From assembly GCA_964439625.1 (NCBI GenBank), contig CAYTPI010000010.1:1-64000 (forward strand): a stretch of DNA of 64,000 nucleotides, written 5' to 3'. Source of the stretch: CAYTPI01 sp964439625 (GTDB lineage: Bacteria; Chloroflexota; Anaerolineae; Aggregatilineales; UBA3940). A model generated the notes under the pieces. That model searched no databases and was not told the origin of the DNA. It saw nothing but the letters and a program-made list of their open reading frames with translations. Position 1 is the stretch's first letter; each line of letters starts with the position of its first letter. Shown here piece by piece: positions 17,028-25,473 of this stretch. A program made the position numbers and the translations under genes.

Positions 17028-17288
17028 ATATAACCTTTCAAATAACTGGTGCCAGCGTTAAGGGGGAGCAATGCCGTATTCGGTACATTGCAATAACGTA
17101 CGAATATTTTGTCCATGACCCAATTTAGGATGATATGATGTTCTATTGGATATTCGCAGTAGCGAACGTCTAGTAAAACCATCAGTTTTTCATTAAATTT
17201 TTACGATGTGAAGTATAGCCACGATGCTAGGCATTGCCAAGGACCGGTCGCATAATTTGCGCCATGCTATTTGACGCAATCGGGGCTG

Positions 17289-19271
17289 TTACACAGATGT
17301 TTGCGAAGCTTTATGCGGTTGTATCTCTGGGTTGGAGGTGTCATCCGGGTAGGAGGCACGTTCCATATCGGCGATGATCTCCGCAACGGTCTCAATCGCA
17401 ACACGCTGCTTACGGTAAAAATCAGCTTCGCTCATCGCCAACCTCAGCGCAACATCTCTGACCTTACGCCCCTGGATAAAACGCATTTCAAGTATGTTAT
17501 ACAGTATCCACTCTGTCGTCGTCATACTACGCTGGCCCTCTGGTCGCAGATTTTCAATTGCGCTTTCAAGGACTGCTCTAACCGCCCGCTGCGGGTTATT
17601 CTCGTGTTCTCGAAGGGCTTCTTGGACGACTTGCAAGTTCATCAAAACATCATCTGTGAGCCGCGGCCCGCCCCAGTAATGTCCGAGTGCCGCTTTTACT
17701 TTTTGAGAGAAATCGCCACTGTGTAGCAATTTCTCGTTAGGATGTGTTAATTGTTCGATGTCACCTTGGCTGGCACGGTTTGCCCGCCGCTGCAACATTG
17801 TGATATCGGGTAAAGTGCCTTCCAATGCTGCAAACACTTCACTATGGATGCGACGCGCTTCAAGGACATCCGTTGCTCGCTGAGCGAGGTTCATCAAGAC
17901 AGACCACTGTTCACTGTTTTCTTGTAACGGGTCATTTGATGGTGCAGCAACCCCTAGTATGCCTACCATTTTTTGGGTGGTTTCCGTGTCTTCTAGTAGT
18001 TTTTCAGCATAAAGTGGAATGATCCAATAGTCCTGCCATATGAACAACCCATTATGGCGCGTTATATCAGCCGGTTCGGGCTCGTCTTTTTCAGCGAGGG
18101 CGTGCCCACTTAATGTGCCCAACTTACCTTCCTCAAAACGAACACCGCGTTCCAGCCGAGGCCCATCCGGGCGCATTGAAGCAACAAAAGCTGACTCAGT
18201 GCGAAGATAATCACAAGTGGCAGCTAGGATAGCATCCAATAGTTGGCGAAAGTCAGCACCAGTCAGTAGACGAACTTCGACATCATGAATGATTTGGATC
18301 TCACCTGCCTCATCTCCAGAGTAAATGAAAATTTGGCGTAGCAGTGGAAATGTTATGGTGATTAACCATTGTAGAAACAGTATGGTAACAACTGTAACAA
18401 ACGGCATAACCTCTTCGCCTGGGAGCCTCAGGAAGTTACCAGCGCTCGGAACAAACAAAATGATAGCAAGAGCAGAAATAGCAATGACCGGCCCACGCAA
18501 GAAAAACTTGAGCATTTGTGCCTTGATGACGCGTTCTGGGAGGGTGGCACCGAAGAAAGACAAAAGATAAGCCATGTACGACAGCGTCACCGCGAGGACT
18601 ACATCTACGATGATCAGAACAACATAAAAGATAACCGGGGTTTTGAGCGATTGACCAGAGATCAACAGAAATGGGAAAACTGCCAAGGCGGGCGCAGCAT
18701 ACGTCAAGACGAGATAACTCATTCGTCGACTACTTGATGGTGTGAGAGTGCGGGCGCGGGCGCGCAGTATAAACCAGTAGCTAGTAATGACAGCGCTTAA
18801 GAAGTAGAGAACAAATATGGGAAAACCTGGACCGGGCAAAAAATGCGGTGCTGGCTCTGAATTAATACCCGTGGTGATGAACCCTGTGAAGAGAACCAAC
18901 CCTAGCAATAGCGTAGAAACAATGTACAAAACGCGGGTCAACCGTTTACGCCGCCCTCTTGATGGCAACCCTGTTAGTTCCAAAATTGCATCAGAAAGAT
19001 GGACGTAAATCGCAGGGACGAATGCGATTCCCACCCATTGTAATTGCAGCCATGGAGCAGCAACGACAATATTTTGACTGTAACTGACTCCAAGATCACC
19101 AATGTAGGTGATCATTACGAAGAACAACAAAGCACTGAAGGTACGCCCGACACGGTTGCGGATGTCTTTCAGGAGAATGTAGAAGAAAAAAGATGCTGAG
19201 ATAATAGCGATAGCTGCACTTAAGCTGCGGCTGATGAGCGGCCCAATGCTTACAAAAAATTCGGTAACCAT
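17289..19271 (-). CDS. Membrane sensor with GAF-like domain and C-terminal HTH-like region
   Basis: A 660-residue protein. The N-terminal half (about 1-325) has around nine predicted membrane helices, the first seven resembling the 7TM input region of sensor kinases. A GAF-like cytoplasmic domain follows (about 340-500). There is no histidine-kinase core: no H-box and no N/G boxes. Instead, the C-terminus (about 582-640) reads as a helix-turn-helix-like region (ILEMRFIQGRKVRDVALRLA, then MSEADFYRKQRVAIETVAEI), with the look of a sigma-4-type HTH. This would make it a membrane-bound one-component regulator. It is 12 nt downstream of the GNAT gene on the same strand. The HTH call is by eye and needs a profile search. 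Confidence 0.65.
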   Translation of the reverse strand: MVTEFFVSIGPLISRSLSAAIAIISASFFFYILLKDIRNRVGRTFSALLFFVMITYIGDLGVSYSQNIVVAAPWLQLQWVGIAFVPAIYVHLSDAILELTGLPSRGRRKRLTRVLYIVSTLLLGLVLFTGFITTGINSEPAPHFLPGPGFPIFVLYFLSAVITSYWFILRARARTLTPSSSRRMSYLVLTYAAPALAVFPFLLISGQSLKTPVIFYVVLIIVDVVLAVTLSYMAYLLSFFGATLPERVIKAQMLKFFLRGPVIAISALAIILFVPSAGNFLRLPGEEVMPFVTVVTILFLQWLITITFPLLRQIFIYSGDEAGEIQIIHDVEVRLLTGADFRQLLDAILAATCDYLRTESAFVASMRPDGPRLERGVRFEEGKLGTLSGHALAEKDEPEPADITRHNGLFIWQDYWIIPLYAEKLLEDTETTQKMVGILGVAAPSNDPLQENSEQWSVLMNLAQRATDVLEARRIHSEVFAALEGTLPDITMLQRRANRASQGDIEQLTHPNEKLLHSGDFSQKVKAALGHYWGGPRLTDDVLMNLQVVQEALREHENNPQRAVRAVLESAIENLRPEGQRSMTTTEWILYNILEMRFIQGRKVRDVALRLAMSEADFYRKQRVAIETVAEIIADMERASYPDDTSNPEIQPHKASQTSV

Positions 19272-19283
19272 TTACCTGTTAAC

Positions 19284-19838
19284 TTACTTGAGAGACTGTC
19301 CAAAAAAGATAGCAATATCCTGGTTAGGATAATACAACTCGTTATAACCACAAAATGAAAACCCACGCTTTTGCAAAAACATAATGCCTGGGTAATTTTT
19401 TGTTTGCGTTTCAACGATGATACGGCGCAGCCCCTGCTCCACTGCCCATTGACGGGTGGCCCGTAGAAGAGTCGTTCCTACACCTAACATTCTGTAGGAT
19501 GAGTCCACAACAAGGTCGGCAATCCATGCTGCTTCTTGGGCTGCATGTAAATGGATATTGACATACCCTGCCAGCCCACTTTCATACTCAGCGACTAGAT
19601 ACGCGCTGTGTTCTCGCCAAGAGGCCCATAGCGCTTCTTCAGAACGAGGATACACAACTTTCATGGAGCGTGGCAGGCGCGCTGAGCGAAATGTAACAGC
19701 TTGGCTTGCCTCTTGGCTATCAATAGCCATCTGCCAAACGTATTCAGTGCTTACTGAATGGTCAATGCCTGCACAGACTTCGTAGTCGCTTGGCATAGCG
19801 GAGCGAACTGTAATGGTCGCCCTGTCGGAACTTTCCAT
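19284..19838 (-). CDS. GNAT-family N-acetyltransferase
   Basis: The 184-residue protein has the GNAT fold: WIADLVVDSSYRMLGVGTTL holds strand 4 and the acetyl-CoA loop, and a FLQKRGFSFCGYNELYY C-terminal motif resembles those of small-molecule or protein acetyltransferases. The substrate is unknown. It precedes the membrane sensor gene by 12 nt, suggesting one transcript. Upstream is a short gap to the divergent sigma factor gene. Confidence 0.88.
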   Translation of the reverse strand: MESSDRATITVRSAMPSDYEVCAGIDHSVSTEYVWQMAIDSQEASQAVTFRSARLPRSMKVVYPRSEEALWASWREHSAYLVAEYESGLAGYVNIHLHAAQEAAWIADLVVDSSYRMLGVGTTLLRATRQWAVEQGLRRIIVETQTKNYPGIMFLQKRGFSFCGYNELYYPNQDIAIFFGQSLK

Positions 19839-19887
19839 GAATAAATTCTATCAGAGGCTGAAACCTGTGCCAAAGTAGCAAATTTAG

Positions 19888-19903
19888 TAGTACTCAGGTA
19901 CTA
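19888..19903. promoter_or_regulatory. Short perfect inverted repeat between divergent GNAT and sigma genes
   Basis: TAGTAC-TCAG-GTACTA is a 6-bp perfect dyad with a 4-nt centre, in the divergent gap. It could be an operator shared by both genes. It is short enough to arise by chance. Confidence 0.3.
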
Positions 19904-20030
19904 ATATTAAAATTGATCGTTATTTTTCGCGCTCAATTACGACGTTATTAACGAGAAGCAGTAACATAAGTGCCGTAATTAAGTGTCATATCTATTGATG
20001 AGGAATGACAAAAATTTCTGATGGAAGTTT

Positions 20031-20648
20031 ATGCTGCAGCCTGAAAACATTCAGACAATGTCACAGCGCATTAATTACTGGATGACTGATGAGCAAGCAG
20101 GCCTGAATGATGATAGGTTGTTGGTCGAAGCTGCTCGTCAGTTTGACCAGCAGGCACTTACGCGGATACACCATCTGTATTACGCGCCTATCTATCGTTA
20201 TATCAACCTCAAGGTGAGTGATGCTTATGAAGCAGAAGACCTCACGAGCGAGGTGTTTTCTCGCTTTCTTAAGGCTCTCCATGAGAAGAAGGCCCCTAAG
20301 CGTTCCTTACGGGGATGGTTATTTGGCGTCGCGAGTAATGTCGTCAACGATTATTTTAGAAAGCATTATCGTGTTGAACATGTCGCGTTGAATGAGACTA
20401 TATCTTCTAGAGATACTGGGCCGATGGAAGCCGTCTCAAGAATTATGCAGCGTGAGGCTATTTCAGCAGCGATGCATACTCTCACACAAGATCAGCAGGA
20501 AGTCCTTGCATTGCGGTTCGGTGTTGGGCTTTCAGTCAGAGAAACCGCCCAGTCTATGCGCAAGACTGAAGGAGCCGTAAAGCAACTACAGGCGAGAGCC
20601 ATCACACGGTTGACGGAACGACTTCAAGATGATGGAGATACAGAATGA
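20031..20648 (+). CDS. ECF-type RNA polymerase sigma factor
   Basis: The 205-residue protein has sigma region 2 (LYYAPIYRYINLKVSDAYEA, then EDLTSEVFSRFLKAL), a linker, and region 4 (LTQDQQEVLALRFGVGLSVR, then ETAQSMRKTEGAVKQLQARA). It directs RNA polymerase to a small regulon. Start ATG 20031 has GGAAG 5 nt upstream. Its last four bases overlap the next gene (ATGA), which supports a sigma/regulator pair. Confidence 0.93.
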   Translation: MLQPENIQTMSQRINYWMTDEQAGLNDDRLLVEAARQFDQQALTRIHHLYYAPIYRYINLKVSDAYEAEDLTSEVFSRFLKALHEKKAPKRSLRGWLFGVASNVVNDYFRKHYRVEHVALNETISSRDTGPMEAVSRIMQREAISAAMHTLTQDQQEVLALRFGVGLSVRETAQSMRKTEGAVKQLQARAITRLTERLQDDGDTE

Positions 20649-21565
20649 GTGTTGCATTCGAAGAAATATTACATGAATGCATTCGTGCTGTGGAAAACGG
20701 CGAGCACATCGAACAGATTGTGACATGCTACCCGGCACATGCCGAAGAACTACAACAAGCCCTACGGACTGTTGAGATGGTGATGCACTTCCCAACCGAG
20801 CCTACCCATCATACGCGGGAAAATGCGTTAAATAGCTTCCTCAATGAGGCTGAACAACTGCACCATACCGTGGTGTCACCTAGCAACAATGGGCACCAAG
20901 ACGTCGCCGACAATGTGCCGGTTCGGTTGACTCGGCGACTTGAACATACGTCAACAACATCCCAAGGCGGTTTGCACAAGCGTTTACTATCAGTAACATC
21001 AGCTGCCGCTATCTTGATTGGTACAGCGAGCATGTACGTCTTTTTGAAGGCTTCTTACTCATTACCTGGAGACTCATTTTACGCGTTGAAATTACAGATC
21101 GAAGATGTCCAACGCGCATCAATTTCAGATCAAAACAGGTTAAATGCATTCGACGAACGGCTGGAAGAGCGCCGCGTTAATGAAGTTAAACAGTTGCTTG
21201 GCGGGATTCAGACAGATGAACTGCTCGTCTTCGAAGGCACAGTTGAAGTTGTCTATGCGGCGTCACTGACTGTAGCAGGGGTCGATGTACAAATTAACGA
21301 AAGCACTGTAACAGAAGGTTTGCTGACAGCAGGCAGTCAGGCAGAGGTTACTGGGACGATTAACAATCGGGCGCAGTTTGTTGCTTCATCGATTGTTGTC
21401 GGCGAACCAGAGGAAGACAGCATCAGGGGCGAAGTAACCGAAACACCGATAAATGAAGATAACCTCGATGAAGAAGTGACGCCCGTGGCGACGGCTGTCC
21501 CCATGCCAACCAACGATCCATTCTACCCAGATATACAGACTTTGGAGCCAGTTGAAGTCGATTAG
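20645..21565 (+). CDS. Membrane DUF5667/DUF5666-like protein, putative partner of the sigma factor
   Basis: A 306-residue protein. The cytoplasmic N-terminus (1-115) begins with a short helical segment like those of sigma-linked proteins (FEEILHECIRAVENGE). One membrane helix follows (about 117-137). The extracytoplasmic part starts with a DUF5667-type motif (SLPGDSFYALKLQIEDVQRA) and a beta-rich DUF5666-like stretch (FEGTVEVVYAASLTVAGVDV and on). The C-terminus is acidic and Thr-rich. It overlaps the sigma gene by 4 nt. The topology and pairing fit an anti-sigma or sensor role, but no zinc-binding anti-sigma motif is present. Confidence 0.7.
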   Translation: MSVAFEEILHECIRAVENGEHIEQIVTCYPAHAEELQQALRTVEMVMHFPTEPTHHTRENALNSFLNEAEQLHHTVVSPSNNGHQDVADNVPVRLTRRLEHTSTTSQGGLHKRLLSVTSAAAILIGTASMYVFLKASYSLPGDSFYALKLQIEDVQRASISDQNRLNAFDERLEERRVNEVKQLLGGIQTDELLVFEGTVEVVYAASLTVAGVDVQINESTVTEGLLTAGSQAEVTGTINNRAQFVASSIVVGEPEEDSIRGEVTETPINEDNLDEEVTPVATAVPMPTNDPFYPDIQTLEPVEVD

Positions 21566-21593
21566 CTCTCCGCTTCACTCTCAAATCATTAGG

Positions 21594-23375
21594 CTACTCT
21601 TCAGGGGGAATCGCTTCTGTTGGGGCTTGGGCGGGTGCTTCCTCAACCGTTGGTGCGACTCCTGCTGAGGCGTCGTCTGGTGTTGATGTTATATCGTCGC
21701 CTGCCGCTTCCTCAACTGTTGGTGTAATCTCTAGCGTCGGTGTTGCTTCCTCTTCCGGCTGATCAAGACGAGTGTTATTTTGATTACCAACCGCTGCAAC
21801 CCCATCGTTGCGTGTGCAACTACGGTAATTATCGCCAAGAATGACAACGTAATCATAGGTGCGGTTGGGGTCTGGCTGGATGATCACATCAGCGTCTGCC
21901 ACACGCATTTCTCGCTGCAAGCGTAGTAGTGAACTGGTTTTCTCGCGCCCGGTGAAGTCATAGATAACTGAAGATTCGTATTGATCAGAGTCGGCTGCGC
22001 CAGTGGCCGTTGTCGAGAGACCACTATAGAGTGCCAGCCGATCTGCGGCGACCTCGTCAAGGCGTTCGAAGGTGGTCCCATTCCGAATTTCAACAGTCGC
22101 AGTTTGACTGGCGATATAGTTTTGCGCGGGGGGCTGCATTGCAATCGCAATTAATGACTGAGCAACATCAGGACGTAGTACATAGCCATCTTGATCAAGC
22201 GCTTCGTTGTTCCAATACTCCAGTAAATCCGGTGTAATGATAAAGCTGCTTATTTCGACTGTATCGAGTTCGCGAGCAATGGGGGCGAACTGAAGCATAT
22301 TGCCAACACCCATATCAGTCTGAACAAGATCATTATATTGACGCCACAACTCGGGGATATTGGTTAAGTTGGTAAAACCTTGCGCACGGGCTTCGTTCAG
22401 AATAGCACGCAACACCTGCTGCTGACGCACGGCACGGTCGAAGTCACTACTACCTTTTCTCGTCCGTGCATACCAAAGGGCCTCGTACCCGTCTAGTTCC
22501 TGAACACCGACATCCAAGCCAAAGTCAACCCAGTTATCCGGGTTCTCTTCTGGATCTGTGTATTCGACCCACTCCGCATAAGTGGCGAAATCGTCCGGGG
22601 TGCGACGTGGTTCGCGCAGCGCTTGTCCCTCAATTGAGCAGTCTACAGGCACTTCAATCGTGCCGAGCACATCAACAATCTCTTGAAAGGCACGGAATTC
22701 GACGAAGGCGTAATAGTCAACGCGAATGCCCATGTTGTAGAGCAAAGTCTCCTTGAGCAAGCCAGCGCCACCGCCGGGGTGCCCAACTGATTCGCCGCGC
22801 CCATAGGCCGTGTTAATCTTACGAACTGTCCAACCTGGAACGTATACAAATAGGTCTCGTGGGATGGACAGCAGGTTGACGGTGTTCTCCTGCGTATTGA
22901 TCGAAACGATCATAATGACGTCAGTACGAAAGCCAGGGTCATCAGGGCGTTTGTCGCTGCCAAGCAGCATTACATTGACGACACCAGGCGGCACGCTGAT
23001 GGGCTCAACTGGCGTTGGGATGGCAGTAGATGATGGCTCTGACGGAGTCGGATACCCATCTGTGTTGATTGAGGCAGGGCGCGGTGGGATTGGTGTCGGC
23101 AGAGGCGTATTGGTTGGCCCCAGTGTTGGTGATGGGCCTGGTGTCGGCGTTAAGGTTTGGGTCGGTGTTGCTGTTGCCGTCAGCGTGGGTGGAACGTCCG
23201 TTGCGGTAGCCGTTGGTGCTAATGCCGTGATGGTTGACACAACAGCCACTTCGACTGCCTCTTCTTGGCTGGCTCGCAGGTTGACGCCGATCGTAATCAA
23301 AACAATACCAACAGTAAGAATACTGAAGAAGACCGGCAAACGACGTTCGCGCGAATTTTCTTGCTTTTGTTCCAT
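21594..23375 (-). CDS. LytR-CpsA-Psr (LCP) family protein with C-terminal LytR_C domain
   Basis: LCP proteins move undecaprenyl-phosphate-linked polymers onto the cell wall or another acceptor. The 593-residue protein has a short cytoplasmic N-terminus, one membrane helix (about 13-29), a Thr/Pro-rich stalk (about 45-125), and the LCP catalytic domain. That domain shows NVMLLGSDKRPDDPGFRTDV, SIPRDLFVYVPG, KINTAYGRG and LWYARTRKGSSDFDR RxxQ-type residues. It ends with a LytR_C domain (about 425-520) and an acidic Thr-rich tail. Residues expected for lipid-phosphate and Mg binding are present. It converges with the DUF5667-type gene. Confidence 0.93.
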   Translation of the reverse strand: MEQKQENSRERRLPVFFSILTVGIVLITIGVNLRASQEEAVEVAVVSTITALAPTATATDVPPTLTATATPTQTLTPTPGPSPTLGPTNTPLPTPIPPRPASINTDGYPTPSEPSSTAIPTPVEPISVPPGVVNVMLLGSDKRPDDPGFRTDVIMIVSINTQENTVNLLSIPRDLFVYVPGWTVRKINTAYGRGESVGHPGGGAGLLKETLLYNMGIRVDYYAFVEFRAFQEIVDVLGTIEVPVDCSIEGQALREPRRTPDDFATYAEWVEYTDPEENPDNWVDFGLDVGVQELDGYEALWYARTRKGSSDFDRAVRQQQVLRAILNEARAQGFTNLTNIPELWRQYNDLVQTDMGVGNMLQFAPIARELDTVEISSFIITPDLLEYWNNEALDQDGYVLRPDVAQSLIAIAMQPPAQNYIASQTATVEIRNGTTFERLDEVAADRLALYSGLSTTATGAADSDQYESSVIYDFTGREKTSSLLRLQREMRVADADVIIQPDPNRTYDYVVILGDNYRSCTRNDGVAAVGNQNNTRLDQPEEEATPTLEITPTVEEAAGDDITSTPDDASAGVAPTVEEAPAQAPTEAIPPEE

Positions 23376-23528
23376 ATAAATTTAGAAACTCACCATAGGC
23401 AATAAGGCCCGAATCTTATAGCAAGCAGAATTAAGCTGCAAACATTGTACACTGCCATTGGGCAGAAATCTGCCAACACGTATATGATAGGAACTAGTTT
23501 ATACTGATTGAAATAAAAGGGTTGTTCA

Positions 23529-24446
23529 ATGCAGCGTGTCCAGTTTGCGCACATCACAGATGTTCACATTTCTGAGCGCGATACATGGGGAACTATAGGG
23601 GCGGCTGGCACCCAGCTTTTTCAGAAAACGCTTAAAACATTCAATGATACGTCCGAGTTGGATTTTGTTCTCTTGACGGGTGATTTACTGAATGACTCAA
23701 CGCCTGGTGAGCTAAAACTCGTGAAAGAATCAGTGGCTCTTTTAAAGAAGCCTTGGCATTTTACCCCTGGAAACCACGATGGGTTTATTGACCCCAACCA
23801 GCCGGAAGCGATGCTACCTGATGTCGTCGCGCGGGAAGTTGATGATCGCTTGGCGGGCACTGTTCAAGCCTCCTATTGGAATAGGCAAATAGCCGCCGGT
23901 GTCAGGTTAATTGGTCTGGACTCACGATTAGCCGATCACTGGAATGGAAAGATTCAAGCTGAGCAGCAAGCCTGGCTCAAAGAACAACTGACGGCGCATT
24001 CTAATGAGCTTGTTCTAGTCGCTGTTCACCATCCGTTGCACAACATTGGGCCGCATAATGAGCGTGACCCATTCTCAAACTTCATCGTTGATGAAGGGTC
24101 TGAGGTCGAAGCAATTCTGGACGACTTTCCGAATGTCAAAATGGTGCTGTCGGGACACCATCATGTCAACCAGATACAGCAGCGTGGCCCACGGCTGCAT
24201 GTTGCTACCAGCGCCCTGACGGGCTTTCCATGTATTTACCGGATGGTGACAATCATGGAAACTGACGCTGGTTGGCACGTCAAAGTTGAGTCCAAGACGG
24301 AAGCCACAGAAGATATCATCGACCAAGCGCGTGCCATTGCCAGAAAATCCGACGTTGCTGAAATGCTCAACGAGGATGACCTCGATGCTTGGGTTCGTAT
24401 GTGTGAGGGCACTGCCGCCGACAAACTCTTCGAAGGTGTTATCTAA
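23529..24446 (+). CDS. Calcineurin-like metallophosphoesterase
   Basis: A 305-residue cytoplasmic protein with all five dimetal motifs in order: HITDVHIS (D-x-H), LLTGDLLND (GD), TPGNHDGF (GNHD), VAVHHPLHN (H) and LSGHHHVN (GHxH). The layout resembles CpdA/Icc-like cyclic-nucleotide phosphodiesterases, but the substrate cannot be read from the sequence. Its last 8 bases overlap the end of the convergent DUF429 gene. Confidence 0.92.
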   Translation: MQRVQFAHITDVHISERDTWGTIGAAGTQLFQKTLKTFNDTSELDFVLLTGDLLNDSTPGELKLVKESVALLKKPWHFTPGNHDGFIDPNQPEAMLPDVVAREVDDRLAGTVQASYWNRQIAAGVRLIGLDSRLADHWNGKIQAEQQAWLKEQLTAHSNELVLVAVHHPLHNIGPHNERDPFSNFIVDEGSEVEAILDDFPNVKMVLSGHHHVNQIQQRGPRLHVATSALTGFPCIYRMVTIMETDAGWHVKVESKTEATEDIIDQARAIARKSDVAEMLNEDDLDAWVRMCEGTAADKLFEGVI

Positions 24447-25257
24447 GGGCTGGGTCAGTAATCCAGCCTTCTAGTGGGTCAGCATCAGCAGGAATGCCAT
24501 ATGTTTGCTCAGGTTGTGAGGCTGCCCATGCTGCTTGAATGGCAGCTAAGACTGAGTCGAGCGTATCGCCACTGGCATCAGTGACCAAGTAATCAATGAG
24601 TTGTACTGAAGCACTGAGAGACACTTGATAGTGAGGGACTAGATCTGTTAACAGACCCTCTACGATGATCTGGCGTTGCTGTTGACGTTCAGTTGTCTGT
24701 TTGGCTCTCGCGTCGGATTTGTAAGATTGCTTCGTCCATATTTGTGCAACCAACGATGGGTATGCTTCTAGGGCGACTCGGTGCTCGGACGTTGGTCGGT
24801 TCGGCAAGATCGATACACCGCTTGCTAACAAGCGCGGCGCACCACGAAAGAACATCTTGCCAACTGGTATTCCGTATAACATCATTGGGCTAATCGCTCC
24901 ACTAAGTGCGTCAACAACGCGCAGGTGATGTTTGTCACCTAGAGGCTGTTGATCACGATACCGCTTAATCTGCGCCATAAAGGCTGGCATGCTCATTTGT
25001 GCTAAATGCTGAACATAGCCTTCCCATGTGTTGGGCCAAGGCATATTTTCAATAAGGCGGCGCGGCTGCCCAAACGGAAAATCAAAGCCCCCCACCCACG
25101 GCCCTGGTCGCTGTAAAAAGTTGTCAAACGCATCAAAACTGGTGAAATGCTCAATCTCCTCAACCTGAAGGACCGCGTCTGTCAACGTGCAGCGGGCACA
25201 GGTGATTGGCTTACGGGGCTTTGGCGCACTGGTGAAATCTAGCCCGAAAATTTTCAT
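24439..25257 (-). CDS. DUF429-family protein (predicted RNase H-like nuclease fold)
   Basis: The protein starts KIFGLDFTSAP, the first acidic strand of the DUF429 RNase H-like fold. It also has FDFPFGQP, the DALSGAISPMMLYGIP central motif and ASGDTLDSVLAAIQAAWA near the end, where the last acidic residues lie. I chose ATG 25257 (272 residues); an ATG five codons earlier (25272) is also possible. The family is widespread, without a settled function. Its 3' end overlaps the metallophosphoesterase gene by 8 nt. Confidence 0.8.
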   Translation of the reverse strand: MKIFGLDFTSAPKPRKPITCARCTLTDAVLQVEEIEHFTSFDAFDNFLQRPGPWVGGFDFPFGQPRRLIENMPWPNTWEGYVQHLAQMSMPAFMAQIKRYRDQQPLGDKHHLRVVDALSGAISPMMLYGIPVGKMFFRGAPRLLASGVSILPNRPTSEHRVALEAYPSLVAQIWTKQSYKSDARAKQTTERQQQRQIIVEGLLTDLVPHYQVSLSASVQLIDYLVTDASGDTLDSVLAAIQAAWAASQPEQTYGIPADADPLEGWITDPALR

Positions 25258-25473
25258 TCTTGCATAGGTCAATAGTCAGGGGTGTTGTCAAAGTCTATTT
25301 ACGATTGGTGTATTATAATATAGTTACAGCTCAATATGGGTAAACAATTGGCTTACAACGTCCATAGGCGTTGTGCCGTCTGTTGTTTGCCTGCTATGAT
25401 TACCTTATTAGAATGCACCTCTTGATGGGGTGTGCAAGTTTTGCTCTTATCCTTTATAAATTTGGAGACATCT

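Noticed and set aside
22810..23379. Plus-strand 189-codon frame opposite the LCP gene start
   Set aside because: Val/Gly-rich antisense of the Thr/Pro stalk; no ribosome binding site and no domain.
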